DNA of 32,665 nt from an uncultured Gammaproteobacteria bacterium (GTDB lineage: Bacteria; Pseudomonadota; Gammaproteobacteria; CAISUE01), in the NCBI GenBank assembly GCA_903888615.1, contig CAISUE010000026.1, positions 1 to 32,665 of the forward strand, read 5' to 3'. Below are positions 1 through 9,398 of the stretch, in pieces. The notes beneath the pieces were generated by a model that was given only the letters and a program-made list of their open reading frames with translations, was not told the origin of the DNA and did not search any database. The translations under genes and the position numbers were made by a program. Every line of letters begins with the position of its first letter. Positions within the stretch are counted from its first letter, which is position 1.

Positions 1-1
1 A

Positions 2-1176
2 TTATTAATAGATAAAAAGGGCGCATTTAATGCCGTGGCTATTCCCCAATTGTTACGCGAACAATGGGATTTTACCGCACGGACAGAATATCAGCTGAAA
101 TTAAACGCCTTATTAACGGATACCCAACGCGAAGTCTATTATCGAAACCAATTAAAAAATTGGCGCGGCGTTATTCCCTACAATGCCGTGGATTCCGAAG
201 AAACGGGCAATACTTTAGCGCTCTTAGCCTTACGTTATCACAATCCTAAATTACACGAAGTTATTGAAAGCGCGCCTGAATGCGGTTTAGAACATCAAAA
301 TTGGTATGGCTTAAGTGCCAAAGCTTACGCGCTTTTTGTCAAAAATGGTGTTTTCCCTCATGCTTTACCGGAAGCAGAACAACGACAAGAATGGGAAGAA
401 AAATTAGTCTTGCTTGAGATATTTTTACGGAACTATTTAGAAAATTGGTCTATCACCCAATTAACCATAGAAAAGCGTCAATTTAATGGTCAATCTGGCT
501 ATGGAATGGCGGCTACCATCGAGTGGTTATTTAAACAATTAGATGCTATGTTTAAAACGCGTACGCAGTTTATCTCTCGCAAAGACCAAGCGCTGCAATG
601 CTTAGCACTGATTGATCGCAATCGGCATGAAATTTTGACAGGCGATATCTATTATGATCAACTGAAAGAGATTATTGATACCATTCATCCAGGCCCCTCG
701 GTGGTCGTGTTTTTGGCATTGGCAGTAAGTTGCACCATAGCGTTAAAAAATCTGCTAATACGATCAGGCCACTTGCTGCGATACAAATTCATCCTAGGTC
801 CTATAACCAACGTCAAGCTCAACAAGATCAAAAGCAGCGAGAAGAAGATGCCGCCCGCTCTGAAAGAACGATGGCTGAAGCTGAAGAAAAAATTAGGGCT
901 TCTGAAGAAAGAAACCAGCAAGAAATTGCTAAGATGAGAGAAGAAGTTAAAAAAGATAGGGAGGTGATGAGTGCCGAAATATTAGCGCAGGTAATGGCCA
1001 GCATTAATTTATCAACATTAAGTACTGCGATGCCCTTTAGACCCTCTCCTCCTGCAACGCAAACACAACCCGTAACCGCTTTTCAAAATAATATCGTGGC
1101 GTTTACCCCCGTTACGCCTCTTCAAGATGCGATACCGCTACGCGAGGAAGGCTCATGCCAGGCTGCCAAGAAATAA
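2..1176 (+). pseudogene. 5'-partial, frameshifted gene for a large coiled-coil protein of unknown function
   Basis: The frame is open from base 2, so the gene begins outside the window; the GTG at 35 is only an internal candidate start. The first frame runs to 937, but its last ~80 codons look like noise (Lys/Leu-rich). From about 679 the neighbouring frame reads a sensible continuation (GGRVFGIGSKLHHSVKKSAN, then a Glu/Lys/Arg-rich heptad region) and stops at 1176. One extra base in the C run at 694-697 would join the two frames. The final ~100 residues are nearly identical to the C-terminus of the next gene. The 3' end overlaps the next start codon by 22 nt, behind a good Shine-Dalgarno sequence. 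I recognise no catalytic motif. Its function is unknown; a secreted effector or structural coiled-coil protein is possible, but that is inference. Confidence 0.7.
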
Positions 1177-1179
1177 TCA
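873..1179 (+). repeat. 307-bp direct repeat, copy A
   Basis: This segment matches 3293-3599 with no indels and 7 mismatches in 307 bases by my count (about 98% identity). It encodes the coiled-coil C-terminus of the first gene plus the overlapping first 8 codons (MPGCQEII) of the next gene, so it contains both a stop codon and a start codon. Confidence 0.93.
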
Positions 1180-3596
1180 CGTTTTGTGAAGATTATTTTA
1201 AGCTCCTACCACCATCGCCAAAAAGTTGGTGGTGGCAGAGCAAACCACGGCCGCCCCTAACGCTTGAATTATTGCCTTCCTATGAAGCCATGATTGCGGC
1301 GCATGAAGAGCTGCCTTTTTGGCGCCGCTGGTGGCAACACGCTACGGTACTGCCGATCAAACGCGTGGTCCAAGTACACTATTTACTTAAAGCCGCTCAA
1401 GCGTATCAAGATTCATCGCCAAATCTGCCAGTGATTCAAACCTTAGTCAATGCATTAACAAATACCAAGCGCTTGTCGGACTATACGGCTTTTAAAGAAC
1501 GAAAGTTTTTTAATAATCAATTATCCGTTTATAAAAAAATAGCTTCTTCTATGATGCCTTCTCAGCCACCCGTCTTGGTAGAATCTTCGATCACGCTGTC
1601 ACAATTTTCAAGCGTAGTGCAGCGTTGGCAGAGCCAATTAGTCGCGTTAAGCACACCCTCACGTTGGGGTTTTAAAAAACCGGGCATTGCCCTCACTGTC
1701 ACCCAACAATGGCCGAATGAAAGCGCTTGTGCGGTAGCGCGTCAAAATGCTTTTGCAAGCGCGAATGCTCAAGGCAAAAGAAGTTATCTTGGCCGATTAT
1801 CTCGTCAAAGCAAAACGGTTTTACGGCAAGACAAACATTTGTATTATCGTTCTTTAGAATTCGCACTGGACCGCTGCAAGAGCGCGTTATCTTTCGACAA
1901 TGCCGCCGAACAAAAAGCCTCCTTTGAACACTTAGCACGGTTAACCCAAGAAGGTTTAACGTTATTCCCCGCAAGTTCATCCCTTGGCGCTATGTTTAAA
2001 GCCATCGCCGCTGACTTACAAACGCAATTAATCATCCGGGCTACCGGTTCTTGGCTAACCATTATCCCTACCATGAAACGCCGTTACAAAAGTGAACAAG
2101 CCTTAGCGATACTCCAGCAACAACTCGACCGAATTCTTGAGATTATCTCGACCCTCGCGAGAGATGAATTATTAACCACCAGCCTTAAAGCTCTAAAACG
2201 CGAAGAAAAACCGGCTTACGATTATTTGTGCTCGCTCGGCACTACCTTAGAAACACCCGCGAATGCGCTTAGTTATCACACCGTCAATTCGGCTTGTGAA
2301 GAAATTAATGCGCAATATGAAGTGGTTAAAGTAATGCGGCAAAGGCATGACTACTTACGCCAACAATATCAACAAATAGCTACGCTTCAAGCGACACAGG
2401 TTCAGAAACACCCGATTTCATTGCAATTTTTTTCGGTTAAAAACAAGCATTACTTGGTACAAGAGCAAATTGCTATTAATGATTTACTCAATGCGATGCA
2501 AGTGACACTGAACGAAAACCCGTTAACAGAAATATTATTAATAAGCTTAGAAAATCAATTATCGGTCATAGCAGCAAGACAAACAGCGTATGCGATTTTC
2601 TACAATGATGCTCAAGAATTTCTGCTTGAAAATACCCCTGCTAATAAACAAGCAGCTGAAATTTTGGGCTTTGACTATGAACTATTTTGTCGCATCTACC
2701 GCAGTGGATCCTTATCTTCCAGTACGTTTAAACAAAGTTTTACTACCCGTACGCTTAAAGATACTTATCGAAAAAATATACTGAAGTATTCACCCGATAA
2801 AAATGTTAATAACCCGCCTCCACCGTATGGTTTTATTCGCTTAGCCACTTTCCCATTAGTTGAAGAAGATCCGGCGCCAGCTTTTGAGCATCCATCTTTT
2901 ACTGAAAAAGTCGCTTATGTGCGACAAAGTCAAAATCTTTTTTATGCTATCAAGCCCGGTATTTTGATCAAAATGGGCAAAGGTGAGCATGCCATACACC
3001 TTTCTTCATCCGATTTGCTTACTTCTGAAGATAACGCGAAACTATTAGCGCATCATCAAAATGCCTACTGGCAAACATGCTTTTCAGCGATTCAAAACAG
3101 TTATGAGCACTTAAAGCAAGAGCGCTATGGCATAGTTCAATGGCTTCCTTGTGCAGAATATGAAACTCCTGTCATTATTGCACCGGGACAGAATGTCATT
3201 CATTTTAATCGATCCGTTGAAATAGAAGTCGACGGTGAAGAAAGGTTGAGGGCTATTGAAGAAAAAAGTCAGCAAGAAATGGCTAAAGTGAGGGCTGAAG
3301 CTGAAGAAAAAATTAGGGCTTCTGAAGAAAGAAACCAGCAAGAAATTGCTAAGACGAGAGAAGAAGTTAAAAAAGATAGGGAGGTGATGAGTGCCGAAAT
3401 ATTAGCGCAGGTAATGGCCAGCATTAATTTATCAACATTAAGTACTGCGATGCCCTTTAAACCCTCTCCTCCTGCAACACAAACACAACCCGTAACCGCT
3501 TTTCAAAATAACATCGTAGCGTTTACCACCGTTACGCCTCTTCAAGATGCGATACCGCTACGCGAGGAAGACTCATGCCAGGCTGCCAAGAAATAA
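1155..3596 (+). CDS. 813-aa protein of unknown function with J-domain-like segment and C-terminal coiled coil
   Basis: The ATG at 1155 lies 3 nt after GAGGAAGG and inside the end of the preceding gene, so translation is probably coupled. The protein is soluble in character, with no signal peptide or clear membrane span. The N-terminal part is Trp-rich (PKSWWWQSKP; PFWRRWWQHA). Around residues 500-550 a segment resembles a J domain (AAEILGF, then LKDTYRKNILKYSPDKN), but the HPD triad is S546-P547-D548. Hsp70-stimulating activity is therefore doubtful. Residues ~693-760 are a Glu/Lys/Arg heptad region (EERLRAIEEKSQQEMAKVRA), followed by a low-complexity Pro/Thr tail identical in style to the upstream gene. 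I do not recognise the family. Size, coiled coil and tandem duplication fit an effector-like protein, but no secretion signal can be proven here. Confidence 0.85.
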   Translation: MPGCQEIITFCEDYFKLLPPSPKSWWWQSKPRPPLTLELLPSYEAMIAAHEELPFWRRWWQHATVLPIKRVVQVHYLLKAAQAYQDSSPNLPVIQTLVNALTNTKRLSDYTAFKERKFFNNQLSVYKKIASSMMPSQPPVLVESSITLSQFSSVVQRWQSQLVALSTPSRWGFKKPGIALTVTQQWPNESACAVARQNAFASANAQGKRSYLGRLSRQSKTVLRQDKHLYYRSLEFALDRCKSALSFDNAAEQKASFEHLARLTQEGLTLFPASSSLGAMFKAIAADLQTQLIIRATGSWLTIIPTMKRRYKSEQALAILQQQLDRILEIISTLARDELLTTSLKALKREEKPAYDYLCSLGTTLETPANALSYHTVNSACEEINAQYEVVKVMRQRHDYLRQQYQQIATLQATQVQKHPISLQFFSVKNKHYLVQEQIAINDLLNAMQVTLNENPLTEILLISLENQLSVIAARQTAYAIFYNDAQEFLLENTPANKQAAEILGFDYELFCRIYRSGSLSSSTFKQSFTTRTLKDTYRKNILKYSPDKNVNNPPPPYGFIRLATFPLVEEDPAPAFEHPSFTEKVAYVRQSQNLFYAIKPGILIKMGKGEHAIHLSSSDLLTSEDNAKLLAHHQNAYWQTCFSAIQNSYEHLKQERYGIVQWLPCAEYETPVIIAPGQNVIHFNRSVEIEVDGEERLRAIEEKSQQEMAKVRAEAEEKIRASEERNQQEIAKTREEVKKDREVMSAEILAQVMASINLSTLSTAMPFKPSPPATQTQPVTAFQNNIVAFTTVTPLQDAIPLREEDSCQAAKK

Positions 3597-3599
3597 TCA
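3293..3599 (+). repeat. 307-bp direct repeat, copy B
   Basis: This is the partner of 873-1179 at an offset of exactly 2420 bp. It ends with the same ATGCCAGGCTGCC start-like sequence as copy A. Here the frame runs only about 31 codons (through MPGCQEIIIFMQIIC) before a stop, so it is a vestigial start of a missing or never-present third gene. Confidence 0.93.
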
Positions 3600-3813
3600 T
3601 TTTTATGCAAATAATCTGCTATCACCAGCCCCTTTTAAAGGCTGGAAATAACATTTTATTATGTTCGTGATTAAGTGTTTGAGTAAAGGTAACTACTCGG
3701 GCCGTCTACAAGTAAAGTAAGAAAAAAACTGACACGTTTTTTAGCTAAAAGCTCACTTGCTCATTTCAGATAGCCCATTTTACAAAATCAACTAACTTTT
3801 TGCGGCAGAATCT
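3597..3813. other. Convergent intergenic region with two weak hairpins
   Basis: The region lies between the 813-aa gene and the convergent host-attachment gene. CCAGCC/GGCTGG arms at 3625-3630 and 3640-3645 could end plus-strand transcription, but no immediate T run follows. A low-GC hairpin (AAAAAAC at 3723-3729, GTTTTTT at 3736-3742) could serve the minus strand. I see no gene beyond the vestigial 31-codon frame starting at 3573. Confidence 0.35.
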
Positions 3814-4245
3814 TTAATGTAAACTGATAAGATACTTTTCTAAAGAATTTTTCGTTAAATGCAAAATATTTTTTTGAATGATTTTATCGACCAAGAGCAG
3901 CAACGGTTTTGACAAATGCTTATTCAATAAACCCCAAAAATGCGCTGGCATAATAAGTGTCAGCGCTTGGTATTGATTCGATACCCGCGCTTTTTCTAAG
4001 CACTGGGCAATTCGAGATGCGAACTTATCCATTTCAATTTCTTTTGGGTTGTGCGGTGGATCAAAGCTGCTTCCAGAGCCTGCATGACTGCCACCATAGC
4101 GACCAGAGCGATCAGCACTTAAATCATGGGCTTTTTTCAAACCTTCTGGATGCTCCAAGCTATCCACCAAGCGCAACTCTTTACCCGATAATTGGTAAAT
4201 ATGCGCATTGATTGTTGTTGCAACCACTACCCAGCGTATTAACAT
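3814..4245 (-). CDS. Host-attachment family protein (PF10116-like)
   Basis: This 143-aa protein begins MLIRWVVVATTINAHIYQL. It carries the family pattern HPEGLKKAHDLSADRSGRYG, then a Ser/Gly/His loop and NPKEIEMDKFA, and ends with a conserved-looking segment (LIMPAHFWGLLNKHL). These features match the family annotated as 'protein required for attachment to host cells'. The name comes from a single early study, and most members are soluble proteins of unknown biochemical role. It follows clpB on the same strand with a 57-nt gap and may be cotranscribed with it. An AAAGAG sequence lies a few bases upstream of the ATG. Assignment to the family is fairly secure; a role in attachment is not shown by the sequence. 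Confidence 0.82.
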   Translation of the reverse strand: MLIRWVVVATTINAHIYQLSGKELRLVDSLEHPEGLKKAHDLSADRSGRYGGSHAGSGSSFDPPHNPKEIEMDKFASRIAQCLEKARVSNQYQALTLIMPAHFWGLLNKHLSKPLLLLVDKIIQKNILHLTKNSLEKYLISLH

Positions 4246-4302
4246 AAAGCCAAATCTCTTTAGAGCGATGATGTGGCTAGATGCAATAGCTATGCCAAAA
4301 CA

Positions 4303-6873
4303 TTAAGCAAAGGTTAAACCTTCCTCGCCAACATGAATAGCAATTTCTGAGCCGGGCTCAAAATGAGCTTCTAAAATCGCTTTTGCCAATGGATTTTCAA
4401 TCAATTGTTGAATCGCGCGCTTCAAAGGCCGTGCACCATAAACCACATCATAAGCGGTGGCAATTAAATAATCGAGCGCTGCATCGGAAATTTTCAAAGT
4501 TAATTCACGGGACAATAACCGGGCTCGCAAATGCTCAATTTGTAAGCAGGCAATACGGGATAATTGTTCACGATTCAGTGGATGAAAGACCACCACTTCA
4601 TCGATGCGATTGATGAATTCTGGCCGAAATTGTTGCTCAACTAAATGCATCACCGCGTGTTTCATTTCTAGATAATCGTGATTCGGTGCCATCTCTTGAA
4701 TCAAATGCGAACCCAAATTGGATGTCATGACAATCACGGCATTTTTAAAATCAATGGTTCGGCCTTGACTATCGGTTAAGCGCCCATCATCCAACACTTG
4801 CAATAAAATATTAAACACATCCGGATGGGCTTTTTCAATTTCATCAAATAGAATTAAAGAATACGGGCGACGACGCACCGCTTCCGTCAATACCCCCCCT
4901 TCTTCATAACCGACATAACCGGGAGGTGCACCAATTAAACGCGAGACCGAATGTTTTTCCATGAATTCTGACATATCAACGCGCACCATCGCAGTGTCCG
5001 AATCAAACAAACAATCCGCCAACGCTTTGCATAATTCCGTCTTGCCAACACCGGTTGGCCCTAAAAATAAAAAAGACCCTATCGGACGATGTGGATCGGC
5101 TAAGCCCACACGTGAACGGCGAATCGCATCCGCTACCAAAGCAACCGCTTCATTTTGACCAACCACCCGTTGATGTAAAAAACTTTCCAGCGCAAGTAAT
5201 TTTTCACGTTCTCCAGAAAGCATTTTACTAACTGGAATATGGGTCCATTTCGATACCACTTCAGCAATTTCTTCTTCGGTGACGCGATTACGTAACAAAG
5301 TAAATTCACTTTGTTTAAGGTCACTGGCCGTTAACAATTGCTTTTCTAATTCCGGAATTTTACCGTATTGCAATTGTGACATCGCACTCAAATCACCACG
5401 CCGCCTAGCATTATCCAATGCTAATTGCGCTTGCTCCAATTGCTCTTTGATCTGTTTCGCGCCCAACAAACACGATTTTTCCGTTTTCCAAATTTCATTT
5501 AAATCGGAAAATTCGACTTCGAGTTTCGTCATTTCACTGTCAAGAGACTGCAAACGTTTGATTGAGGCACTGTCGGTTTCTTTTTTTAAAGCTTCACGTT
5601 CGATTTTCAATTGAATAATGCGTCGCTCTAAACGGTCCAGCACTTCCGGTTTGGAATCGATTTCCATGCGAATGTGACTGGCTGCTTCATCAATCAAATC
5701 AATGGCTTTATCGGGTTGATTGCGATCAGTAATATAACGATCCGATAAGGTTGCTGCGGCCACTAAGGCAGGGTCAGTAATTTCCACACCATGATGGACT
5801 TCATAACGGGATTTTAAACCGCGCAAAATCGCAATAGTGTCTTCCACACTGGGTTCATCGACCAAAACTTTTTGGAATCGGCGCTCCAAAGCGGCATCTT
5901 TTTCAATAAAACGGCGGTATTCATCCAGGGTGGTGGCACCCACACAGTGCAATTCGCCACGGGCTAAAGCCGGCTTTAACATATTACCGGCATCCATCGC
6001 ACCATCCCCCTTGCCAGCCCCCACCATGGTATGAATTTCATCAATAAAGAGGATAATGCCACCTTCTTGCTTGGCAATATCTTTTAACACCGCTTTTAAA
6101 CGTTCTTCAAATTCACCGCGAAATTTAGCACCTGCAATTAAAGCACCCATATCCAGGGCTAACACTTTTTTATGTTTTAAAGATTCTGGCACTTCATTAT
6201 TGATAATACGTTGCGCCAAACCTTCGATAATGGCCGTTTTACCCACCCCCGGTTCACCGATTAAGACCGGATTATTTTTAGTACGCCGTTGCAACACTTG
6301 AATGGTACGGCGAATTTCATCGTCCCTGCCAATGACAGGATCCAATTTACCTTGCAAAGCCCGAGCAGTGAGGTCAATACAATATTTTGATAAGGCATTA
6401 CGTGACTCTTCGGCATTGGCATCATTCACCGCATCCCCACCGCGCATAGCAGTAATCGCAGCTTCAAGCGTTTGTTTGCTAGCACCGGCTGCTTTTAATA
6501 CACGCCCCACCGTATCTTTATCATCGAGGGCAGCCAGTAAAAACAATTCACTGGAAATAAATTGGTCTTTGCGCGCTTGGGCTAATTTATCGCTAACATT
6601 CAATAAATTAGTTAAGGCATTGGAAATATGCAATTCGCCACCGGTTCCACTGACTTTGGCTAATTGATCGATGGCTTGTAGCGCGGCTTCTTTTAAACGC
6701 GTAACATTAACGCCTGCTTGAGCCAACAATGGCGCACTGCTGCCATCGGTTTGATCCAATAACGCTTTTAAAACATGAATAGGTTCGACAAATTGATTAT
6801 CAGAGCCTAATGCCAGCGATTGTGCATCGGCTAGCGCTGTTTGAAATTTGGTGGTTAATTTATCAATGCGCAT
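4303..6873 (-). CDS. clpB: ATP-dependent chaperone ClpB (Hsp100 disaggregase)
   Basis: ClpB is a cytosolic hexameric disaggregase that works with DnaK/DnaJ/GrpE to pull polypeptides out of aggregates after heat stress. At 856 aa it is almost exactly the E. coli length. In order come the N-domain (1-150), AAA1 with Walker A GEPGVGKT at 206-213 and Walker [10 protein letters not shown], and the coiled-coil middle domain (about 400-530, rich in Glu/Lys/Leu). AAA2 follows with Walker A GPTGVGKT at 605-612 and Walker [14 protein letters not shown]. The middle domain distinguishes ClpB from ClpA and ClpC. The ATG at 6873 follows GAGG by a suitable distance. I looked for a sigma32-type promoter upstream and found no convincing CTTGAA/CCCCAT pair. 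The gene is intact. Confidence 0.98.
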   Translation of the reverse strand: MRIDKLTTKFQTALADAQSLALGSDNQFVEPIHVLKALLDQTDGSSAPLLAQAGVNVTRLKEAALQAIDQLAKVSGTGGELHISNALTNLLNVSDKLAQARKDQFISSELFLLAALDDKDTVGRVLKAAGASKQTLEAAITAMRGGDAVNDANAEESRNALSKYCIDLTARALQGKLDPVIGRDDEIRRTIQVLQRRTKNNPVLIGEPGVGKTAIIEGLAQRIINNEVPESLKHKKVLALDMGALIAGAKFRGEFEERLKAVLKDIAKQEGGIILFIDEIHTMVGAGKGDGAMDAGNMLKPALARGELHCVGATTLDEYRRFIEKDAALERRFQKVLVDEPSVEDTIAILRGLKSRYEVHHGVEITDPALVAAATLSDRYITDRNQPDKAIDLIDEAASHIRMEIDSKPEVLDRLERRIIQLKIEREALKKETDSASIKRLQSLDSEMTKLEVEFSDLNEIWKTEKSCLLGAKQIKEQLEQAQLALDNARRRGDLSAMSQLQYGKIPELEKQLLTASDLKQSEFTLLRNRVTEEEIAEVVSKWTHIPVSKMLSGEREKLLALESFLHQRVVGQNEAVALVADAIRRSRVGLADPHRPIGSFLFLGPTGVGKTELCKALADCLFDSDTAMVRVDMSEFMEKHSVSRLIGAPPGYVGYEEGGVLTEAVRRRPYSLILFDEIEKAHPDVFNILLQVLDDGRLTDSQGRTIDFKNAVIVMTSNLGSHLIQEMAPNHDYLEMKHAVMHLVEQQFRPEFINRIDEVVVFHPLNREQLSRIACLQIEHLRARLLSRELTLKISDAALDYLIATAYDVVYGARPLKRAIQQLIENPLAKAILEAHFEPGSEIAIHVGEEGLTFA

Positions 6874-6997
6874 GGTTAAGATCCTCGTTACTTATAAAGT
6901 ATAAGCAGTATACGACGTAAAGGTGCCTGTTTTTTATTATAAACTAATTAAAAATAGCACTAAACACACAACTCGCCAGCTTAGCATCACATTACGG

Positions 6998-7003
6998 TAT
7001 AAT
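6998..7003 (+). promoter_or_regulatory. Probable -10 element for the S49 peptidase gene
   Basis: A perfect TATAAT lies 33 nt before the ATG at 7037. No good -35 hexamer is visible 16-18 nt upstream. The region lies between the divergent clpB and peptidase genes, so a promoter is expected here. Confidence 0.45.
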
Positions 7004-7036
7004 TGCAGCCATCCTTTAAAAATACCCTGTTAACTT

Positions 7037-7996
7037 ATGCCTCAAAACACTGCCACACCGCCGCCGTCCCTAGATAGCCAGCAAATTTTACAAACGATTT
7101 TGCTTGAAACCGTTCGTGAACAACGTGCCAAACGCCGTTGGGGAATCTTTTTTAAATTATTTTTTATTTTTGTGATCGCTGCTTTGGTTATCTGGGGTAG
7201 CCTTGATACCGGTTCTGATCAAAATGGCGATATTCATAAACCCCATATCGCTATCATTCACATCAATAATGAAATTGCCGCCGATGCCGATGCTAATGCT
7301 ACGGATATTATCGCAGCTGTTGATTTAGCTGCCAAAGACCCCCTAACCCAAGCGATTATTTTAGATATTAACAGTCCTGGTGGCAGTCCTGTGCAAGCAT
7401 CTTATGTTTATAATGAAATTCGTCGCTTAAAAGCATTACACCCAAAAATGGCTATTGACAGTGTTTGTGTCGATTTATGTGCTTCAGCCGCTTATTATAT
7501 TGCCAGTGCAGCGGATAATATCTATGCCAATCCCACCAGTTTGGTCGGTTCTATCGGTGTATTGATGGATGAATTTGGCTTTGTCGATGTCATGAAAAAA
7601 GTCGGTGTCACTCGCCGCTTATTTACCGCCGGTGAACACAAAGGTTTTTTAGACCCTTTTTCACCTTTAAAAACCACTGATCAACACTTTGTGCAATCTC
7701 TATTAGATGCCGATCATCAGATTTTTATTCATGATGTCAAGCAAGGCCGTGGCAAGCGTTTAAGCTCTGATTCCATCGTGTTTTCTGGTTTAATTTGGAA
7801 TGGCAATACAGCTTTAAGTTTAGGCCTCATCGATGGCATGAGTAGCAGCGCCGATCTGGCTCGTACTCAATTTAAAAACGTCAATTGCGTCGATTACACC
7901 ACTCAAAGAAATGTATTAGATAAATTAATCGCCAAAATCAGCAGTGAATTTTTTCACCAGGTTAAAGGTACTTTATTAACGCCTACTTTCTCGTAA
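7037..7996 (+). CDS. Membrane-anchored S49 family serine peptidase (SppA/SohB-like)
   Basis: This 319-aa protein has one N-terminal transmembrane segment (about 37-54) and a periplasmic S49 domain, the family that digests remnant signal peptides. The core SPGGSPVQASYVYNEI follows IILDIN at 107-112. The nucleophile is Ser150 in CASAAYYIA (usually ASGGYY, so the two glycines are alanines). Structural elements NPTSLVGSIGVL and a likely catalytic Lys202 in GEHKGFLDPFSP match short SppA proteins with a Ser-Lys dyad. The length fits the short SppA/SohB class rather than the ~600-aa E. coli SppA. No clear Shine-Dalgarno precedes the ATG. The aceF-like gene follows after 26 nt, so the two are probably cotranscribed. 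The activity class is secure; the natural substrate is not known. Confidence 0.9.
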   Translation: MPQNTATPPPSLDSQQILQTILLETVREQRAKRRWGIFFKLFFIFVIAALVIWGSLDTGSDQNGDIHKPHIAIIHINNEIAADADANATDIIAAVDLAAKDPLTQAIILDINSPGGSPVQASYVYNEIRRLKALHPKMAIDSVCVDLCASAAYYIASAADNIYANPTSLVGSIGVLMDEFGFVDVMKKVGVTRRLFTAGEHKGFLDPFSPLKTTDQHFVQSLLDADHQIFIHDVKQGRGKRLSSDSIVFSGLIWNGNTALSLGLIDGMSSSADLARTQFKNVNCVDYTTQRNVLDKLIAKISSEFFHQVKGTLLTPTFS

Positions 7997-8022
7997 GCTC
8001 AACTTTATTATAAGGATTTTTT

Positions 8023-9285
8023 ATGACCCCTATTTATTTACCCGATACCGGCAGCAACAATGCGCTAGAAGTCATTGAAATTTTAGTAAACATCGGTGAT
8101 GTGGTTGAAAAAGGCCAAGCTTTATTCACACTGGAAAGTGATAAAGCGACGCTAGATGTACCAGCTCCAGAAGCCGGCACCATCACCTCGATCACCATCA
8201 ACGTCGGCTCTAAAATCAAGACGGGGGATTTAATTGCTGAATTAACCACCACCGGTACCGAAGCTGTTGCTTCTCCAAGAATCCCCGAACCTGCTGCGAT
8301 TATACCCGTGCACGAAACGGTGACTGCTAAACCGGTCCTTCCTGTCAACCCACCTATTTTGACTGAATCAGAAGACACAAGTGACATTTACGCGGGCCCA
8401 TCAGTCCGTCGTATGGCTCGCTTGCTCGGTGTTGATCTAACGCTTATTACGGGCACCGGTGACAAAGGCCGCATCAGTAAAGACGATATTCGCGCACATG
8501 TTAAAAAAATTGTCGAGCGCGCCCAAACGATGCCAATCCAAAGTGGTAGCGGCTTGCCCACTATGCCGAGCATTGATTTTAGCCAATTTGGCCCCATTGA
8601 CACCAAACCCTTATCTCGGATCAAAAAATTAACCGCCCAAAATTTATCGCGTAATTGGCTATTAGCACCCCATGTAACCCAATTTATCGATGCCGATATC
8701 ACAGAAATGGAAGCTTTTCGTAAAAGCCAAAGTCTTATTTACGATAAAAAAGGCATTAAATTAACCCCTTTAGTTTTTATCATGAAAGCCTTAGTCGGTG
8801 CCCTTAAACTGGCACCAACGTTTAATGCATCCCTAGATGCCAGTGGTGATAATCTTATTTTAAAGCATTATTTTCATATTGGTATTGCCGTCGATACACC
8901 TGAGGGTTTAGTCGTGCCGGTCATTCGTGATGTCGATCAAAAGTCGCTTGGCACCCTAGCCCAAGAATTAGCCAAAGTGGGCGAGTCCGCTCGTGCTAAA
9001 CAATTGACCAGTGCCGATATGCAAGGCAGTAGCTTTACTATTTCCAGCTTGGGTGGGATCGGTGGCACTGCTTTCACACCGATCATTAATTTACCCAATG
9101 TGGCTATCTTAGGGGTGTCAAAAACGGCTATCAAACCCGTCTGGGATGGATCGCAATTTGTGCCGCGCTTGATGCTACCGTTATCGCTTTCTTATGATCA
9201 TCGGGTTATCGATGGTGCTGAGGCAGCACGTTTTATTGTGACTATTGCCAATTATTTACAAGAAATTCGCTTATTATTGCTGTGA
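8023..9285 (+). CDS. aceF: Dihydrolipoyllysine-residue acetyltransferase, pyruvate dehydrogenase E2
   Basis: E2 of the pyruvate dehydrogenase complex transfers acetyl groups from its lipoyl arm to CoA. This 420-aa form has a single lipoyl domain (1-80; lipoylated Lys41 in LESDKATLDVP), a peripheral subunit-binding domain (about 130-165, AGPSVRRMARLLGVD...GTGDKGRISKDD), and the catalytic domain ending in SYDHRVIDGAEAARF. His393 and Asp397 are in the conserved HRxxDG motif. E. coli AceF has three lipoyl domains, so this is a short version. A branched-chain or 2-oxoglutarate E2 is possible, but the AceF-type catalytic domain favours pyruvate. AAGGA precedes the ATG. No E1 or E3 gene is in the window; they are not immediately downstream, and the peptidase gene lies upstream. 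Confidence 0.92.
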   Translation: MTPIYLPDTGSNNALEVIEILVNIGDVVEKGQALFTLESDKATLDVPAPEAGTITSITINVGSKIKTGDLIAELTTTGTEAVASPRIPEPAAIIPVHETVTAKPVLPVNPPILTESEDTSDIYAGPSVRRMARLLGVDLTLITGTGDKGRISKDDIRAHVKKIVERAQTMPIQSGSGLPTMPSIDFSQFGPIDTKPLSRIKKLTAQNLSRNWLLAPHVTQFIDADITEMEAFRKSQSLIYDKKGIKLTPLVFIMKALVGALKLAPTFNASLDASGDNLILKHYFHIGIAVDTPEGLVVPVIRDVDQKSLGTLAQELAKVGESARAKQLTSADMQGSSFTISSLGGIGGTAFTPIINLPNVAILGVSKTAIKPVWDGSQFVPRLMLPLSLSYDHRVIDGAEAARFIVTIANYLQEIRLLLL

Positions 9286-9288
9286 AAA

Positions 9289-9354
9289 CGCTTAATTCTG
9301 CCCAACGCCAGGCATTTTTTTCACAATCTGTGAACATCGGGTAAAAATTAAGCG
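9289..9354. repeat. Nested inverted repeats downstream of aceF
   Basis: Outer arms CGCTTAATT (9289-9297) and AATTAAGCG (9346-9354) are perfect 9-bp complements. Inside them, TTCACA (9320-9325) and TGTGAA (9329-9334) form a second perfect inverted repeat. No T run follows the outer arm, so this is not a standard terminator. It may be an RNA structure between aceF and the small membrane protein gene. Confidence 0.5.
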
Positions 9355-9398
9355 GTGAGATGTGATAAGATTGCCGTTGTGGATACACGAGAGTTTTA

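Noticed and set aside
5279-5614. 111-aa open frame antisense to clpB (and similar frames across clpB)
   Set aside because: These are shadows of the clpB reading frame without ribosome sites.
6874-6960. Sigma32 heat-shock promoter before clpB
   Set aside because: I found no convincing CTTGAA and CCCCAT elements at proper spacing on the minus strand.
8034-8702. Two minus-strand frames antisense to aceF
   Set aside because: These are shadow frames of a well-identified gene, with no ribosome site.
9320-9334. TTCACA-ATC-TGTGAA as a CRP or FNR site
   Set aside because: The half-sites are in the reverse order (TGTGA should come first) with the wrong spacing.
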